From Mesaphorura yosii (lineage: Eukaryota; Arthropoda; Collembola; Poduromorpha; Tullbergiidae), in NCBI GenBank assembly GCA_009869945.1, contig WIXG01000045.1, forward strand, positions 1 to 64,000: a stretch of 64,000 nucleotides of DNA, given 5' to 3'. The position numbers and the translations under genes were made by a program. This document shows, in pieces, positions 21,387-34,600 of this stretch (position 1 is the first letter of the stretch; each line of letters starts with the position of its first letter). The notes under the pieces were generated by a model. That model did no database searches and had not been told where the DNA came from. It saw only the letters and a program-made list of their open reading frames with translations.

Positions 21387-23476
21387 ATGGTTAGAAATAT
21401 CGTCCTGAAGATGCGCTGCAGCGTTGGCCGTGCCCTCCACCGCCATGTAAGACTGATTAGCAATGAGCATCGAGTGAAATCTATCTACCTGCAATCGCTC
21501 TACAAATTGCACGCCTTTCGTTTGCTTTTTCAGGTACACGCCCAGACAAACGTAACTTACGATGTCTCGCAACGCCAAATGAAGAATTCTCTAGTTCCAA
21601 GCCAAAATAAGTACGCACGCGATTTGGAACATTGTATCACCGCATTGGAACGAATCCACAAGTATCGCCATTTGAATGCATTCGCGTTTGTCTCATCTTG
21701 GAACTCGGTCGAAGCCCAGTGGGAGTCCATTTTAGCATCCGAACGGAATGAAGCATCTGGTAGGAGCTTACAGGGGCTACCAATTGCTGTCAAAGATAAC
21801 TTTTGCGTGAAGGGAGTACTCACAACTTGCGGCAGCAAAATGCTCCAGAATTTCATCCCGCCTTACACAGCAACTGTAGTGCAAAAGATGGTTGCGGCAG
21901 GCGCTATAATCATCGGAAAGACCAATATGGACGAGTTTGGAATGGGGTAGGACGGCGGTGTAGGATGAGCCATAAGTCCTAAGAAAGAGTCCAATGAAAC
22001 CTTTATTCTCTTTCAGATGTGCAACGATTGACACGATATTTGGACCTTCGAAAAATATTTGGGGTTTAGAATCTTTTCACAACTGTGACACCAATGTAAA
22101 GTCATGCATGATCCAATCTGATTGGAGAATTCCAGGCGGAAGTTCAGGTGGAAGTGCTCTTGCAGTCGCGACTGGAATGTGTTTCGCGTAATTCATCACT
22201 GCGCATGAATGATTACTCTAATATTTCACCGCTCAAGCTCATGAATTTTCTGACAGTGCCTTAGGTTCAGATACGGGTGGCTCCACGAGAAATCCAGCTT
22301 CATACTGCGGAATCGTTGGATTTAAGGCTACGTATGGTTTACTTTCACGGTACGGCCTCATTCCTCTTGTCAATTCGTTGGATGTTCCTGGAATCCTGAC
22401 ACGAACAGTAGAAGATTGTGCTAAAGTTTTAAGTAAGCTGTCTTGTCGTCTAACAATTCAATGAGCTGAGCTTTTTCTGTCCGACGGAATTTTTGCAACC
22501 GAATCTTTGTAATTTGCAGGTGTCGTGAAAGGTTACGATGAGAAAGATTCAACAAGCGTGAATATCGACATGCCAATAGAAGACATGAACAATGCAGACA
22601 TTGACAGTTTGATCAAGAATCTAAAAGTCGGTATTCCAGTGGAGTTCACTTGTTCAGAGATGACACCCGAAGTGATTGACTGTTGGAAAGAAGTCTCCAA
22701 TTTACTCAGAGAGACAGGCGTTTCGAAAGTGGAAGAAGTCTCGTTACCACACACGAAATACTCCATTGCGTGCTATTCTGTGCTTAACCCTTGCGAAGTG
22801 GCTAGTAACATGGCTCGATATGATGGCCTTCGATTTGGCCACCGAGCAATGAGACCGAAAGTGAATTCGACCGAAGGGCTTTATTCGCAGACGAGGCACG
22901 AAGGCTTCAATGATGTGGTCAGAGGCCGAATACTCGCAGGCAACTATTTTCTCTTGAAACAGTTAAGCAACACTTTTCGGTTCCATTCTCTCTTCATCAA
23001 AACATTGTGCATTGGTCTAACAAGTAGGATTTTGACAGGAACTACGAAAAATACTTCGTCCAAGCGATGAAAGTGCGGAGACTGATTGCAGACGATTTTA
23101 ACAAAGTATGGAATGAAGGCTTCGATGTGCTCTTAGCACCAGTCACGTTATCAGCACCACCTAAGTATAGCGAATTCGCGCAATTCGACAACCGCACACA
23201 AACTTCGATTCAAGATTACTGCACGCAATCAACAAATCTTGCGGGTAAGTTCAGTTCTCCTTCCTTTTTAATATTAACCAGCAAACGAAATTTTGTTTTT
23301 AACTCTTTGCAGGATTGCCGGCTATTTCTATTCCCATCAAACTAAACTCGGAAGGCCTGCCATTGAGTCTCCAACTGATTGGTCCGAAGTTTAGCGAGAA
23401 TGCCTTGCTCAAACTTGCCAAGTTCATCGAGGCAAAAGTAAAGTTTCCACATTTTTACAGAGATACAAAAACGTAG
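21387..23476 (+). CDS. QRSL1: Glutamyl-tRNA(Gln) amidotransferase subunit A, mitochondrial
   Basis: Catalytic amidase subunit of the GatCAB complex, which converts mis-charged Glu-tRNA(Gln) to Gln-tRNA(Gln) in mitochondria. Six exons (21387-21946, 22017-22187, 22257-22432, 22520-22961, 23039-23244, 23313-23476) give about 572 residues. The amidase Ser-Ser-Lys triad can be seen: Lys in LPIAVKDNF, Ser in GGSSGGSAL and Ser in [12 protein letters not shown]. Other matches to QRSL1 are [39 protein letters not shown] and [15 protein letters not shown]. The N-terminus is basic ([20 protein letters not shown]), as for a mitochondrial presequence. It has about 70 residues more before the amidase core than I would expect. 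In exon 2 the usual GSGST motif after the EFGMG segment is changed to GCATID, a local divergence near the active site. Confidence 0.93.
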
Positions 23477-24694
23477 TCAACAATAAAGTCACACGTTGTC
23501 TGTTTTACATTTTATTTGAACATCCGCAATGATAAATCACATTATTGTTCAAGTTTGTATTTAGATGTTAAATTTTACGAAGAAGGAAAGTAACGATAAA
23601 ATGATATAATTACAATCTTTCGGAAATAAATGAACATGAACAAATGTGGCAGGCAGGTCACATAATAAGCAAAAATCAATTGCAGTTACCTTACAAGTGG
23701 TTAATGAAAATCATGTAAAAATGCGAATGGCATGCTTGACATTTGACAATTCACTTCAAAGCAAGCAGGTTTCGAATTCTACCGTGCTAACGCTAAATTC
23801 AACGCTAAACTATAATAAATCTAATTGCAAAGCAAGGTACATTCTTCTTCTTGAACTACAATATTCAAGGCAATAAGTAATCGAAACAAGACTAAAGACC
23901 TTAACAATTGAGAACACTTAAACATTTTGCATAACTCAAAGTTGTGATACGAGATTAGTGCATAGTTAATTTAATTGTTCGGTTGGCGCATAGTGCATAG
24001 TAGGGATGTTGAAATAAAAAGGCAAGGTTTGCGTTTTGGTAGACTTTATGTACTTAGCTCTCAGGCACTGATGTAATTATTAGTTATTAGAGTAGATGAA
24101 CCCCTTTGCCAAAGTCTTGTTAGCTGCTTTCCCAACCTCTCTAGTACAAAAAGGCAGGTTGGCAGCAGGGACTGAACGACTGAAGATTCAGAAATTGTTC
24201 CTGAGAGATACACTTATGATATTGCTTATGTTAGCATTAAATGGTAGCAATTACGCTAATTTGTTAAAATCCTGCGTAGTATAAGTATTTTAAAATATTC
24301 TATACGTAATTCTTATCCAAATTGAGGTCGCTATTTTTTACCTTTTATGCTTCGACTTGACTCGGTCAATGGTCATGCCCAGAGTAGTTGCATATATTCA
24401 GGTCATGCGGCGCAGCATTTATACTTAAAACTAGCCCCTTAGCCAGCCACTAAGTGGTTGACATTATCCAAGCCAGTCGGAACTGAGTGAAAGAACGAAG
24501 CTGCAAGCTAACGCCGCGCTGACGTACAGCAGTGAGATAGAGCACAGAGTCATGTACGCGCGCCGTGCAGACACTCGACTCTTTTGCTTATCTTAAGTTC
24601 ATTTGCCTATCGGGTCGGTCGGTCCCAAGGTAGTGACACGGCTATTATATGGGGGCTGGATGGATACCAGCAAGAGCAAGAGAATTTCAGCCAC
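23477..24694. other. Intergenic region
   Basis: QRSL1 3' flank with AATAAA just after the stop (about 23482), then AT-rich sequence. From about 24400 to 24680 it is richer in G and C. Frames at 23646-23876 and 24096-24284 are short and have no domain or signal peptide. Nothing is recognised. Confidence 0.35.
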
Positions 24695-27005
24695 CTAAAA
24701 TGTTAGGTTTTTAAAATCTTCATCCACTTCTAAACTTGGCCATTTAGTTTGCAAGCACGTCAGGATATTAGCGTTCTCGGAGATACACCGAAGATCTGTT
24801 TCCAGAAGGACTGCGTTGCCTTTGTGATATTCAACACCACGATTCGAGGTGGGCATGTGGAGTCCGTTGTAATGAAAGAGGACGAACGTATCTGGCCGTG
24901 AAAATTTCTCGTTGGAGTAAAATTCTTGCAGAAAATCGTTCAGCAAAATGATGCCGTAACCTTCTGGATCCAGTTTCTTCTTCATGAGGTCAACACTAAA
25001 AGTGAGGCACGAAAATATGATTGATTGACTATGTTTGGTTGCGGTGAATGCATGAGTGTTTCGGTACTCACTACTCAGACTCGCAATATAGTCCTAACGT
25101 GCTCATGATATCTTCTAGTAAAGGCGTGGCGATGAAATTATTGCCATCAGGGTCGTACGTGCGAAAAACTCTTTTGGCAATTTCTCCAGGTGTTTCAGGA
25201 CTAACTAAATCCATGTTTGTAGAAAATAGTACTGAAAGAAAAGTAGTCCGTTCGCACAATTATTCTCACAGACCAATTGGATTAAGCATTCAGTATTTCC
25301 ATAATTTTATTCTTACCGGTAAGATGGTACTCACTGCTTATCACCCAAACAGGAAACTTCGGATTTTTATAGAACGATCCAACCTCGCAAAAACGAAACC
25401 TTTCGAGTACGGTCAAAAATCCCACATCGACTGATTGAATAATTCCTTGCAACTCTAAATAGAAATGAGAATATTTTTTTTCCGCTCCAACAACGAAATA
25501 GGACTGTCGGACGGGGCTGAGGTTGACCCTTACTTAGGCCACCGACGTCTTGCTCGTTGTCCCACACATGATTTACCCCACGACCGGTCAACATTAAATT
25601 TATTAAGCTCTGACTGCCATTTCCGTAAGTCGAGTCGATCAATTCAGATTCCTCAGACATTTCGGCACGAAGAAGCGCGACAGTCTGCAAATTTAGAGAT
25701 AAATGAGACTTTAGAAACGCAAATAAAGTACAACTTTAATAAAGTTGTGGAAATCGGAAACTTACCTTCGTAAGAATTACAGAGTAGAGAAACTGGAGAA
25801 CCCCGTAATAACCTTTGAAGACGTCTATTTTCTCTCGAAGAGTTGCTTCAACTTGTGCACGGGTTTCTAATTTCAAGACGCGAAGATTACGATGAAATAC
25901 ATCCTGCTCTGACCTTTGCAATTTCTTGTTCACATTCGTAACGGTGTCTAAAATACTGGGAGTGGGTGGGGACTTCGATAAAGCAGATGGATCACTTGAG
26001 TCAATCGAATTAGCCGACGACAATGAAATTCTTGAAGATAGAGGTTCACCTAGGAAGACAAGCGAATATTGATTTGGTTTTAAAGGCTCCGTCGATGTAG
26101 CTTGTTGATTATTGGGTGATGGATCTGGTGCTTGTGAACTATCTGGATTTGTATTGGAGGATGATTGTGAGGTAGACGATGAACCAGACTGAGCTTGTTG
26201 AAGTTTCGTTAATTTTGCTAATTGCGGATTTGATGATGTTGAAAGTATGGACTCAGATGATAAAGGTTGCTCTTTACTGGTGAACATGTGCGCTGTAGCA
26301 GCTTGGGTCAGAATCTCACTCAGAGCGGTGACAAAATAGTCGTCCACCTTGCTTGGGGTTGGCTGAAATTAAAAGAAGAGTGTCAGCATTACCACAATTG
26401 TGAATTGTCCCGACCGAATTGCGGTCTGAATCAATTAAAATATGGATACGTACGTGTCTCCATTCTAGGCCTTGTTGAAGTTCAGCAATTGGAGTAGATG
26501 AAAGCATATCCTTAATGATGAATGCCTGAACTGCAGCCAATACTGTGTTTGACGAAAAACAATATCCGATTCAACGCCTGGAGTAGCATTAAAATTCATA
26601 AAAATGATCTGTCAATTACCTGCGCATGGTCCACCTGAAAAACACAGCAGGTAATATTTTTAAAAAATACAATTAGCACCAGAATACAAACTATTGTGAG
26701 AATACCCAATTCTTACCTTCCCACTGGACCAAAGCAGTTGGCTCCTCCGAGCTGAAGATGAAACCTGGTGTCCAGACATAAATAAACCAGTTAATTCCAC
26801 GTGTCACTACAGGGAAGCATGCGGGTTTACCTTGCGACCACCGACGGAAGTTGTCGTCATTCACAGTACTGCCCCAAATTAATGATTTCACCTCCTGGAA
26901 TTCAGGCGACAATGAATACACCGAGGTAGTGGATGACGAGGACGGCGAAGCTGCAGGTGAGGCTTCCATTGCAACATTGTTGTCAACAGTTGTATTTCCA
27001 GACAT
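24695..27005 (-). CDS. MINDY3: Deubiquitinase MINDY3 (FAM188A/CARP)
   Basis: Cysteine protease that trims Lys48-linked ubiquitin chains. Nine exons (27005-26831, 26764-26717, 26634-26620, 26542-26454, 26362-25766, 25684-25534, 25454-25317, 25228-25072, 24995-24695) give about 556 residues. The match to MINDY3 is close along the whole length: LIWGST, GFIFSSEE, ALVQWEGGPCA, VQAFIIK, FLYSVILTK, STYGNGSQSLINLMLTG, VWDNEQD, VGFLTVLE, RVFRTYDPDGNNF, KKLDPEGYGIILLNDFLQEF and CLQTKWP. The catalytic cysteine (GGPCA) sits alone on a 15-base microexon at 26634-26620. A Ser/Asn/Pro-rich insert of roughly 100 residues in the fifth exon explains the extra length over human (about 445). Start codons of MINDY3 and PMS1 face away from each other, 640 bases apart. 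Confidence 0.92.
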
Positions 27006-27643
27006 TACTCAACTTCAACTCGACCCAGGAACAATCTGTTAAAATGCAAGTTGTTGTTGGATGCGCTGATTCATCACTAATCACAGAGTCGGATATGAGG
27101 CGGCACATTACCTTTTATCAGCGACAGGTCAGCTTATGCTCTCTAATCTGTTTACCACGCAGATAACAAATATCACAAGATAAGTACGATAATAACTTTA
27201 CTACGCATGCAGAATAAATGGCCAGTACCCAACAATCAAACTTGCGATGTCGATGCCCGTAATACGTAAATTGACTTGCTGTTATTAAATTCTGAAGTGT
27301 CGATTTCGAATCTATTTTGAATTCACTGCTGCCCACCCTTCACGTTCCAAATTGCGGATGCACTTTCTCTTGTGTGCTAATTCGATGAAGGACTCAAGCA
27401 CGGCAAGAATGAGAGCGGTGAGTTTTAGCGCAAACTCTAGACTTTAAAGAACATTCTCAGATTGCAGATGAGACGAAATGAAATGAGGGAAACAACAAAG
27501 ACGTAAATAGAATATAGAAAGCATTGAATCATTGAATCTAAGTCTTTTCTTTTCTTCGTTTTCCATCGAGGTTCAAGGTTCTTTTAAACTATTCCACAGT
27601 TCCAGTGATCCGGCATGAATAGTTAGGTCACGGTTGTTGATTT
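27006..27643. promoter_or_regulatory. Divergent promoter region between MINDY3 and PMS1
   Basis: About 640 bases between two start codons on opposite strands. No clear TATA box. It contains no supported coding frame. Confidence 0.3.
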
Positions 27644-30600
27644 ATGATCTTAGCCGAAAATAAGTTGGAAGCATGCAAGATGCAAGAATTACAAAAGTTA
27701 GACGAGAAAACTTCAAGGGTGTTGAGGAAGGAGCAAGTAATTACTGGAGTGGTCGATGTCGTGCGAGAACTGGTCGAAAATGCTATTGATGCAGAAGCGA
27801 AACGAATTCAGATCTATTTGGTAAGCTCCACGGATACCTTTAAAGGGTCCATCTGCTTTGGCCGGGTAGCAAAAGTTATAAATTGAACGAAATTGTACTG
27901 ACTCATTTTTTTGCTTCTGCTACAACTATAGGACAATTATGGCATGAAGAAGATCGAAGTTAGAGATGACGGACATGGAATTCCAACATTCTCCTTGAAA
28001 TACGTTGTTAATGGAGGATACACGTCGAAAGTTTCAAAGACTGAAAATTTAAGTACGTCTTCGTCTTAATTGCATGAAATAAAGTATTGCTCTCTGGACA
28101 AGATATGCACATTCTGACGTTGGTTTCAGGCTGTGACGAGTACTATGGATTTCGTGGCGAAGCTCTCAGTGGAATCTGCTCGGCTGGCAATTTGACAATC
28201 AGCAGTAAATCTGCTGACGAACAATATGCAGTTTCTGCTGAATTTGACTTGTTTGGAAGAATTAAGCATCAAGCAAAAGTCCATCATAACAAGGGAACGA
28301 CCGTGGTTGTGACAGATTTATTTGCAAGATCCCCTGTTCGCTGTAAATACTTGAACGCATTACCCCAGCTTGTATCAAATCTCAGGGAAGTTGAGCAGTT
28401 CTTGAAGGCAGTATCCATAATAAACAATCAGGTACTGTGGAGCACACTGAATAACTGTAATTTTTTCACGCACGTGACAATCGCTTTATTCATTATAGTG
28501 TCATTTCACCTTGGTTCATAACGGAAATTCAATATGGACAAAACCAAGCACGAGCAGTGTGGAGCAAGCCTTCTGCTCGGTGTGGGGCCTCTCAGTGTCG
28601 AAACAATTACAGAAGTGCAAGACAGTGGAACCCGCAGATGACGACAGTGATCGAATTGTCAACAAAATGGAATTGTTTGTACCGAGGCTTCCAATCGACA
28701 GATCAATGCTCTGCAGTACCAATAAAATGACATTGATATATCTGAATAAAAAAGCAGTGCAAATTCGAGAGTTTGAGAAGGTACTAAGCAAAGCATTATT
28801 TTCGGGGCACGATATGATAAGGTTGATTTGCTTTTACCTCTTCGTATTATTTTATTACAGGTGTTGAAGGAAAGAATTTGCTCGATAGCAGAGTTGTCTA
28901 CTCCAGGTGCATCGTCAAAATACCCGGTTTGTGTGTTCAGTATCGAAATTCCTTCACAAAATGTGGATTTCAACCGTGATTTGGACAAGAGAAAAGTGTT
29001 TTTACTTCACAAGGTTCGACTTAATGAAAACCCACATTAATAAGTAATAATGACAAGTAATTTTAATTTTTAATTTGTGCAGGAAAAGATCGCCGAGAAG
29101 CTAGCTGCAGTGCTTGATGAGGTTTACTCAACTGCTTCAAAAGAGAACTACCAGGAAACTACTTCTATAGAAATTCCTCACGTTAACAGCGCGTCTGCCC
29201 ACTCTACAGTTGCTGTGTCGAAGACTTTGGAAGAAAAGCAGAACAACATTATGAGCTTCTTGAACGAAATTCCAGTGGCAGAACCTCTGAACTTCACTCG
29301 CAGTCCATCCAAAGTACGTGCGATATAATCCAATTATCAATAAATATTAATTATTCGGCCATATAAATAATAACATGTCTAATTTGTGTTGAAGATTTCG
29401 CAAGACAGACTGCCGATGACAAATGTGAATCAGCCTCAACCTAACAAGAATTTACAAGTTACCTCAATTCGTGCTACTGGTTCTAGCCCTTTGGCTCTTT
29501 CTTCGGTTGAACTAACGTCTACTCTTGCTGACAATAATTTGATCCGTTCAGGCGTTGATATAAGTATTAAAGACAAGGACTGGGTTCAGGGCAGGATGAC
29601 TGACAAGCAAGGAAATATTATTGAGGTGAGAGAGGAGGTGAATTTTTCAATCAAATGAAACATATTCATATTGCTTTGCTTTAAATTTTAAATACTTTCC
29701 TGTAGAGCACTGTCTTGGTTCGCGCTGACCCCAAGCCCACTTTGACGGGTGGTGGACTCAGATCGAGTCATCAAAATGCAACGTCTTCCGTCACCACTCC
29801 GAGCCCAAGACCTGGAAATAGCATATCCAGCTTCATGCATAAACTTTCCTCATTCGAGCAATCACTTGGCAATAAACGGCACGAGGCAACTGAGCGAAGA
29901 TATGAGAATCCACCAAAGAGAATGAGGCGACAATCGGACGTTGTAACGAGCCAAAGCCTAAGTCAAGTCAGTCAAGGAATCGGAAGAGCTAGCAGAAGTG
30001 AACCGAGGCAGGTGACACTGGAAACTTTGAAGAACTGGCCGCAACCAAGAAACGCATTTGCCAAAACAAATGTTGTTCATTCGAACACTCAGCCATCGTT
30101 TCCTGAACCAAGTAGAACTTCATTTGAAAAATTATCGAAGCACCTCGAAAATGCTCAACCTCCTGCACCACCGAAGACAGCACCAAGCAATTCTAGGATT
30201 GTCCCTGTGGAACCTCGTCGGGATTCAAGTTTGGCTACAACCTTTTTCAGTGAAAGAGAAATGGTTCGAAGTGGAACGCTTGGACTGCGTACGAAGGTTC
30301 CAGCAACGCCTCAGATATTTCGACCGAAGTTTCAGCCAGCTCATAATTCCACAATCAATGCTGCAAACAAAAGCGAGTAAGTACTATTATAGGTTCGATT
30401 TTATAACGCATCAATTTAATGACATCCGACAGTAACGGTAATAATTAGCAATATCCTCGAAATTAACAGTGTATCGTCACCAGCACCAACAATTATTGGT
30501 AAGCTGGATTGTGGACTTCCGTTGTTCATTGTCAAGATCAACACTATGCTGGGAGTTTTAAATCCTGTCAATCTCTTGGAAATGGAACCCAACCTCAAGC

Positions 30601-30806
30601 GCAAACTCAATCTTGATAGCATCGATACGATCCCTTCGGATTTGGACATGAATCAAGTTCATTTTCTTGCGACTGAATTTAGCCAACTCTCGTATGAAGA
30701 CTACGAAGAAAAACAAGTCAAGCGTGTCTTCTCATGTCTGAAGGATTTCAGTGAAGACTCCGCCGACGAATCTCGGGAATCTGTGATGTCAATTGAAATC
30801 GAATAG
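27644..30806 (+). CDS. PMS1: MutL-type mismatch repair protein, PMS1-like
   Basis: MutL homologue, GHKL ATPase; PMS1 pairs with MLH1 in the nucleus. Nine exons (27644-27820, 27932-28052, 28130-28431, 28499-28780, 28861-29013, 29083-29313, 29395-29625, 29706-30376, 30470-30806) give about 834 residues; an alternative start at 27680 would drop 12. ATPase motifs are intact: VRELVENAIDA, VRDDGHGI, GGYTSK and YGFRGEAL. The transducer domain follows to about residue 370. NYGMKKIEVRDDG resembles PMS1 more than PMS2 or MLH1. After a long Ser/Pro/Asn-rich linker there is only a short end (from LPLFIVKINTMLGVLNPVNL) and an acidic tail. No PMS2-type endonuclease motif (DQHAxxExxxxE) is present, and no HMG box as in human PMS1. 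Confidence 0.85.
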
Positions 30807-31647
30807 CCTATCAATAATAACTCCTAAATTGTTAAAGGCTCATTCAAATGTTAAACTGTTAACTTTTCTCTGTGTTCGAGACTCTTGTGCTTGTACACTC
30901 CTTAACCCAATCTCTACTGTCTCGTGTTTTTACTTTTATTGATTGGTTTGTTTGTCTGTAAATACAAAAATGTTCTACGTTCGACTTTTGGCCAATAATG
31001 GCCAATAATCTCATTTTACTCTGTGTTCTTTGTGTAATTCAAGGGTGTTCACGTTTCGATTTTAAGCAGATCTTATTTGAACTTTTAATATGCACATCAC
31101 ACTTGTACTTGGACAATGAATCCAAATCCATCTGTGATAGCGAACCCTGACGAAATGGTACTATAGTTGTTTAAGTTATACGAATCCTCATTTACCTTTG
31201 CATTTATCGAAAGGCAATAAATCGACTGATTTAATATTTTATCTACATTTTCCATCAACTTTGTGCACTATTGCATTTTCTTGACGAAACGACTCGTGCA
31301 TTCCAACTCGACGATGCACATCCCAAGGTGGACGACAAATTGTGTGCAGAATTGAAATGATTTTATTCTAATTCATAAATACTTGGCTTACATCTCAATT
31401 TTTCTCAATACAGCTAATGACAATAATTTTAGACTACAAATTAGGATGATAAAGTACAGATAATGAACAAGTTGAGAAGTCTGCCATAATAATGCCTGAG
31501 TCTCTTAAAGTTTAATTTAATAATTAAACAGTCAATAGATTGCAACATAAAATTTTCAAACTAAAACGTTCGTTAAATGAATTTCATTACAAAGAAAACA
31601 CAACTAACTAATAGGATAAAACTAGGATAATGTTAACACGGATTGAG
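30807..31647. other. Convergent intergenic region, PMS1 and NXF1 3' UTRs
   Basis: AT-rich. Holds the two facing 3' ends. AATAAA at about 31218-31223 (+) may end the PMS1 transcript. No coding frame supported. Confidence 0.35.
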
Positions 31648-34600
31648 TTACTTTGTAAAGGCTTCCGTTGGAATTTTTCCAGAATTGTGAAGCTCAGTGA
31701 ACGCTCGGCCGCTGGCATCGTAGTCCCATCCGTTTTGTTCTAGACATCTGAAAACACCAAAGCAGAGAATTACAGAAACCGTTCCAAACATTTTAGGCTA
31801 AGTTTGAGTCCGAGCCCGAACGTACTTTTGAGACCATTCCGTATTCATCTGGGATTGCTGCGAAAACTGAATCACCATTTGCTTCCTCAACTCAGCTTCC
31901 GAAGGTAGTGGTACGCTTCTTGAAGTCGACGGAATGGTTAAATGATTGAGTGAATGTTGAATGTTAGCCACAGAGGAACTCGAGCTGGGCTCCACCGACT
32001 GAACATATGGAACTGGACTTGGGCTCGGTGTTGGCGCCGGCCCTTTGAATGCGTTCTGCAATAAGTAACAAATTAGTAGCAATTATAATCAATCAGATCA
32101 GATGAAGGCTTTCATTCCGTCCTCTCTTCTAGTCTACCAACCTTATACTGATCGTTTGTTGGGTTCTGAACGTGTAGCATCTCGTTTACAATTGAAAATC
32201 CATTATTTTGTGGAATTAAGATAAAAGTACGCTGGAAACTTCTTATAAGTTGTTCTTTCTCATCGCGTTCCCTAAACACTCCAAATACTGAAAACGAGAT
32301 GAACTGCTCCTGAAAGAACACCACGATGAGCATGAATATCACAATCTCGCATACATAACGAAATTCATAATTAACTGAGATCTTACCATTGCCACCGGCA
32401 TATCAATAATGAACGCAGGCGTATCATGCTGCGTCTTGGGTAATTTGGACAAGAATGCCACAATATCCAGTTTTCCAACGTGAAACAGCTTATATTTGCG
32501 TGTCTTGTCATTCAATCGGATTAAGTTTCGCGTCTCCGTGATGTATTTATGTAATCTGGTGAATATTGGGCATTAATTTATAGCTTGAAAAGTTCATGCT
32601 TTTATCTAAAAAGCCGTATTAAAATCACCTTGTGGCAGGATCAGTCGAACCTCCATAACAGTTATCTTTCGTATTCGCAGAGCAAAGTGTCATCACAGCA
32701 CTATCATGGTAAGCGGCCAGAAGCGGTTGTCGATCGTCACTGTCGTACAACTGTATGTACTGCTCGACAAACGTGAGAACAACTTTCTTTGCCTGTTCGT
32801 TGCAAAAATATGACGGCAGTATGGAAGGAAGTTTTGCTGTGTCTTCGACATCGAAAGAGATTTGAGGGCCGAGGTCAACCCCGTCCTGAAGCACACAAAA
32901 AATTTGATAAAACTTAAGGGCTCCCGCTGTTATTATTACTAAATCGCGACTAATCTTACCAATTTGACCAGTTTTGGAAACACTTTCCTCAAAAAGCTAC
33001 AAAAGAAAGAGAAAGCAAGGGTAAAGGAGGTGAGAGGGTACAAGGAGGCTTCCTTCATGTCTCCAAATTCTGACTTCACTTTGACGGACGCCAATTCTGG
33101 GAAATCAGAAATCAGACACACCATTTGTGTAGATATCATCGAGTCATGCATCTAAAAGGTTGAAGCCAGCCAACACAGCCTAGGAATACGTTCAAGTACA
33201 CGCCCGATGCCCCACGAATTTCACCCGGAAACTTTCCTCTACAGATTTAAGTAAATATTTGCAACTATGTGCCGGTCATGAGTTCTTCTTGCCTCAAACC
33301 CACGTCTAGACACAAATGAACTTGCCCCATCCAAAACTGAAGCAGTTCATGGATACCCAAAAGGCCACCCTGAAAATGCCGTGTAAAATGTGACGGCCAC
33401 CTTTTCAGGTGACCCAGTTCCTACATCAGCTGCACCAGCAACCGATGACAAACACAGAAATTTTCCCTGATTAAATCACGGGGATCTTTTAAGAAAGTAA
33501 ACTTCAAATCATTCTGGCCTAGCAAGTTTCCGCTTTCGTCTGAGGTGCACTGTTGATGAACATGAAATGGATGGGCTTTGGCACACTATTTGCAATAGGT
33601 GCACGGATGATAGATTCACTTCACTCGTTCGGAGCGTCAGCGTACCCAACTTTCTACCAAAGTTTTTTTTTTCTGTTAGACTTTATGACGATTTTTTTAA
33701 ACTCGTGAGTGAGAGTGAGTATGACAGTAACGTCAAAAGTCCATATACCGGACTTGATTTCATATATTTCTGCAGGAGATCCTGCATTCATTTATGATCA
33801 GGTCAAAGCAGGTCTTTATCAAGGAAATATTTTGTTAGAGTGAGATTGTTTGATGTGAGATGAGCCACATTGTCCAAATTCATGCCGACACACAAGATAC
33901 ACCAACCAATCGATACAAGAAACATTGAAAGGCCAGAATTTTAAGTACTGTGTTTCATTAGACAAGCGATATAGTCGGTTTCTGTGTCTGAGAAAAGGAA
34001 CCGAGTCACGCTTTACTACGACTTTGATTTCTTCCCAACAGAACGGATGAACGCTTTGGCTCAAATGGATCAGTTCGATTCGCGGGCAGACGCGATCCTA
34101 AGCGAGAAAACATCATGCCAAGGCAGTCAAAGAACTTCGAACTTAATTTCGAGAAATTATGAGCACCGGGTGTTAGCGCGTGGCATAAAGCCGTTGGCAT
34201 TATCGGACTGATCGTAAAATACAAGACTGCCTATTGCAATTCCAACAGCGAGACAGAAATATATAAGAAATGACCTGGTTAATTTCTCCTTATCTTCATA
34301 TTTCTCCAACAAGGGATTGTTATTAATGTTGAGTTCTTCTAGTTGCAGGCCTTTCAGTTTGTCAAATTGAAATGCATCAGATATCTAAAGGAGTAAATTC
34401 CAACGAACACACTGAATCCCCTGTCGTTAAGTTTTCTTTACGTCAGTATTTTCTTACCCGATTATTTGCCACATTAAGAGCCCGTAGACTTGGCGTCTTC
34501 TTGGGAAGTGTGGAGAAGTTATCCAACCCCATTATCTTGTTGTTTGACAAGTCCAACACCGCTAACATAGGAAGTGCAGACTCAAGCAGCCGAAATATCA

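Noticed and set aside
24400-24690. GC-richer stretch considered as a possible RNA gene or CpG promoter
   Set aside because: I found no tRNA-like A and B boxes, no clear stem pattern and no TATA or poly(A) element tying it to a gene.
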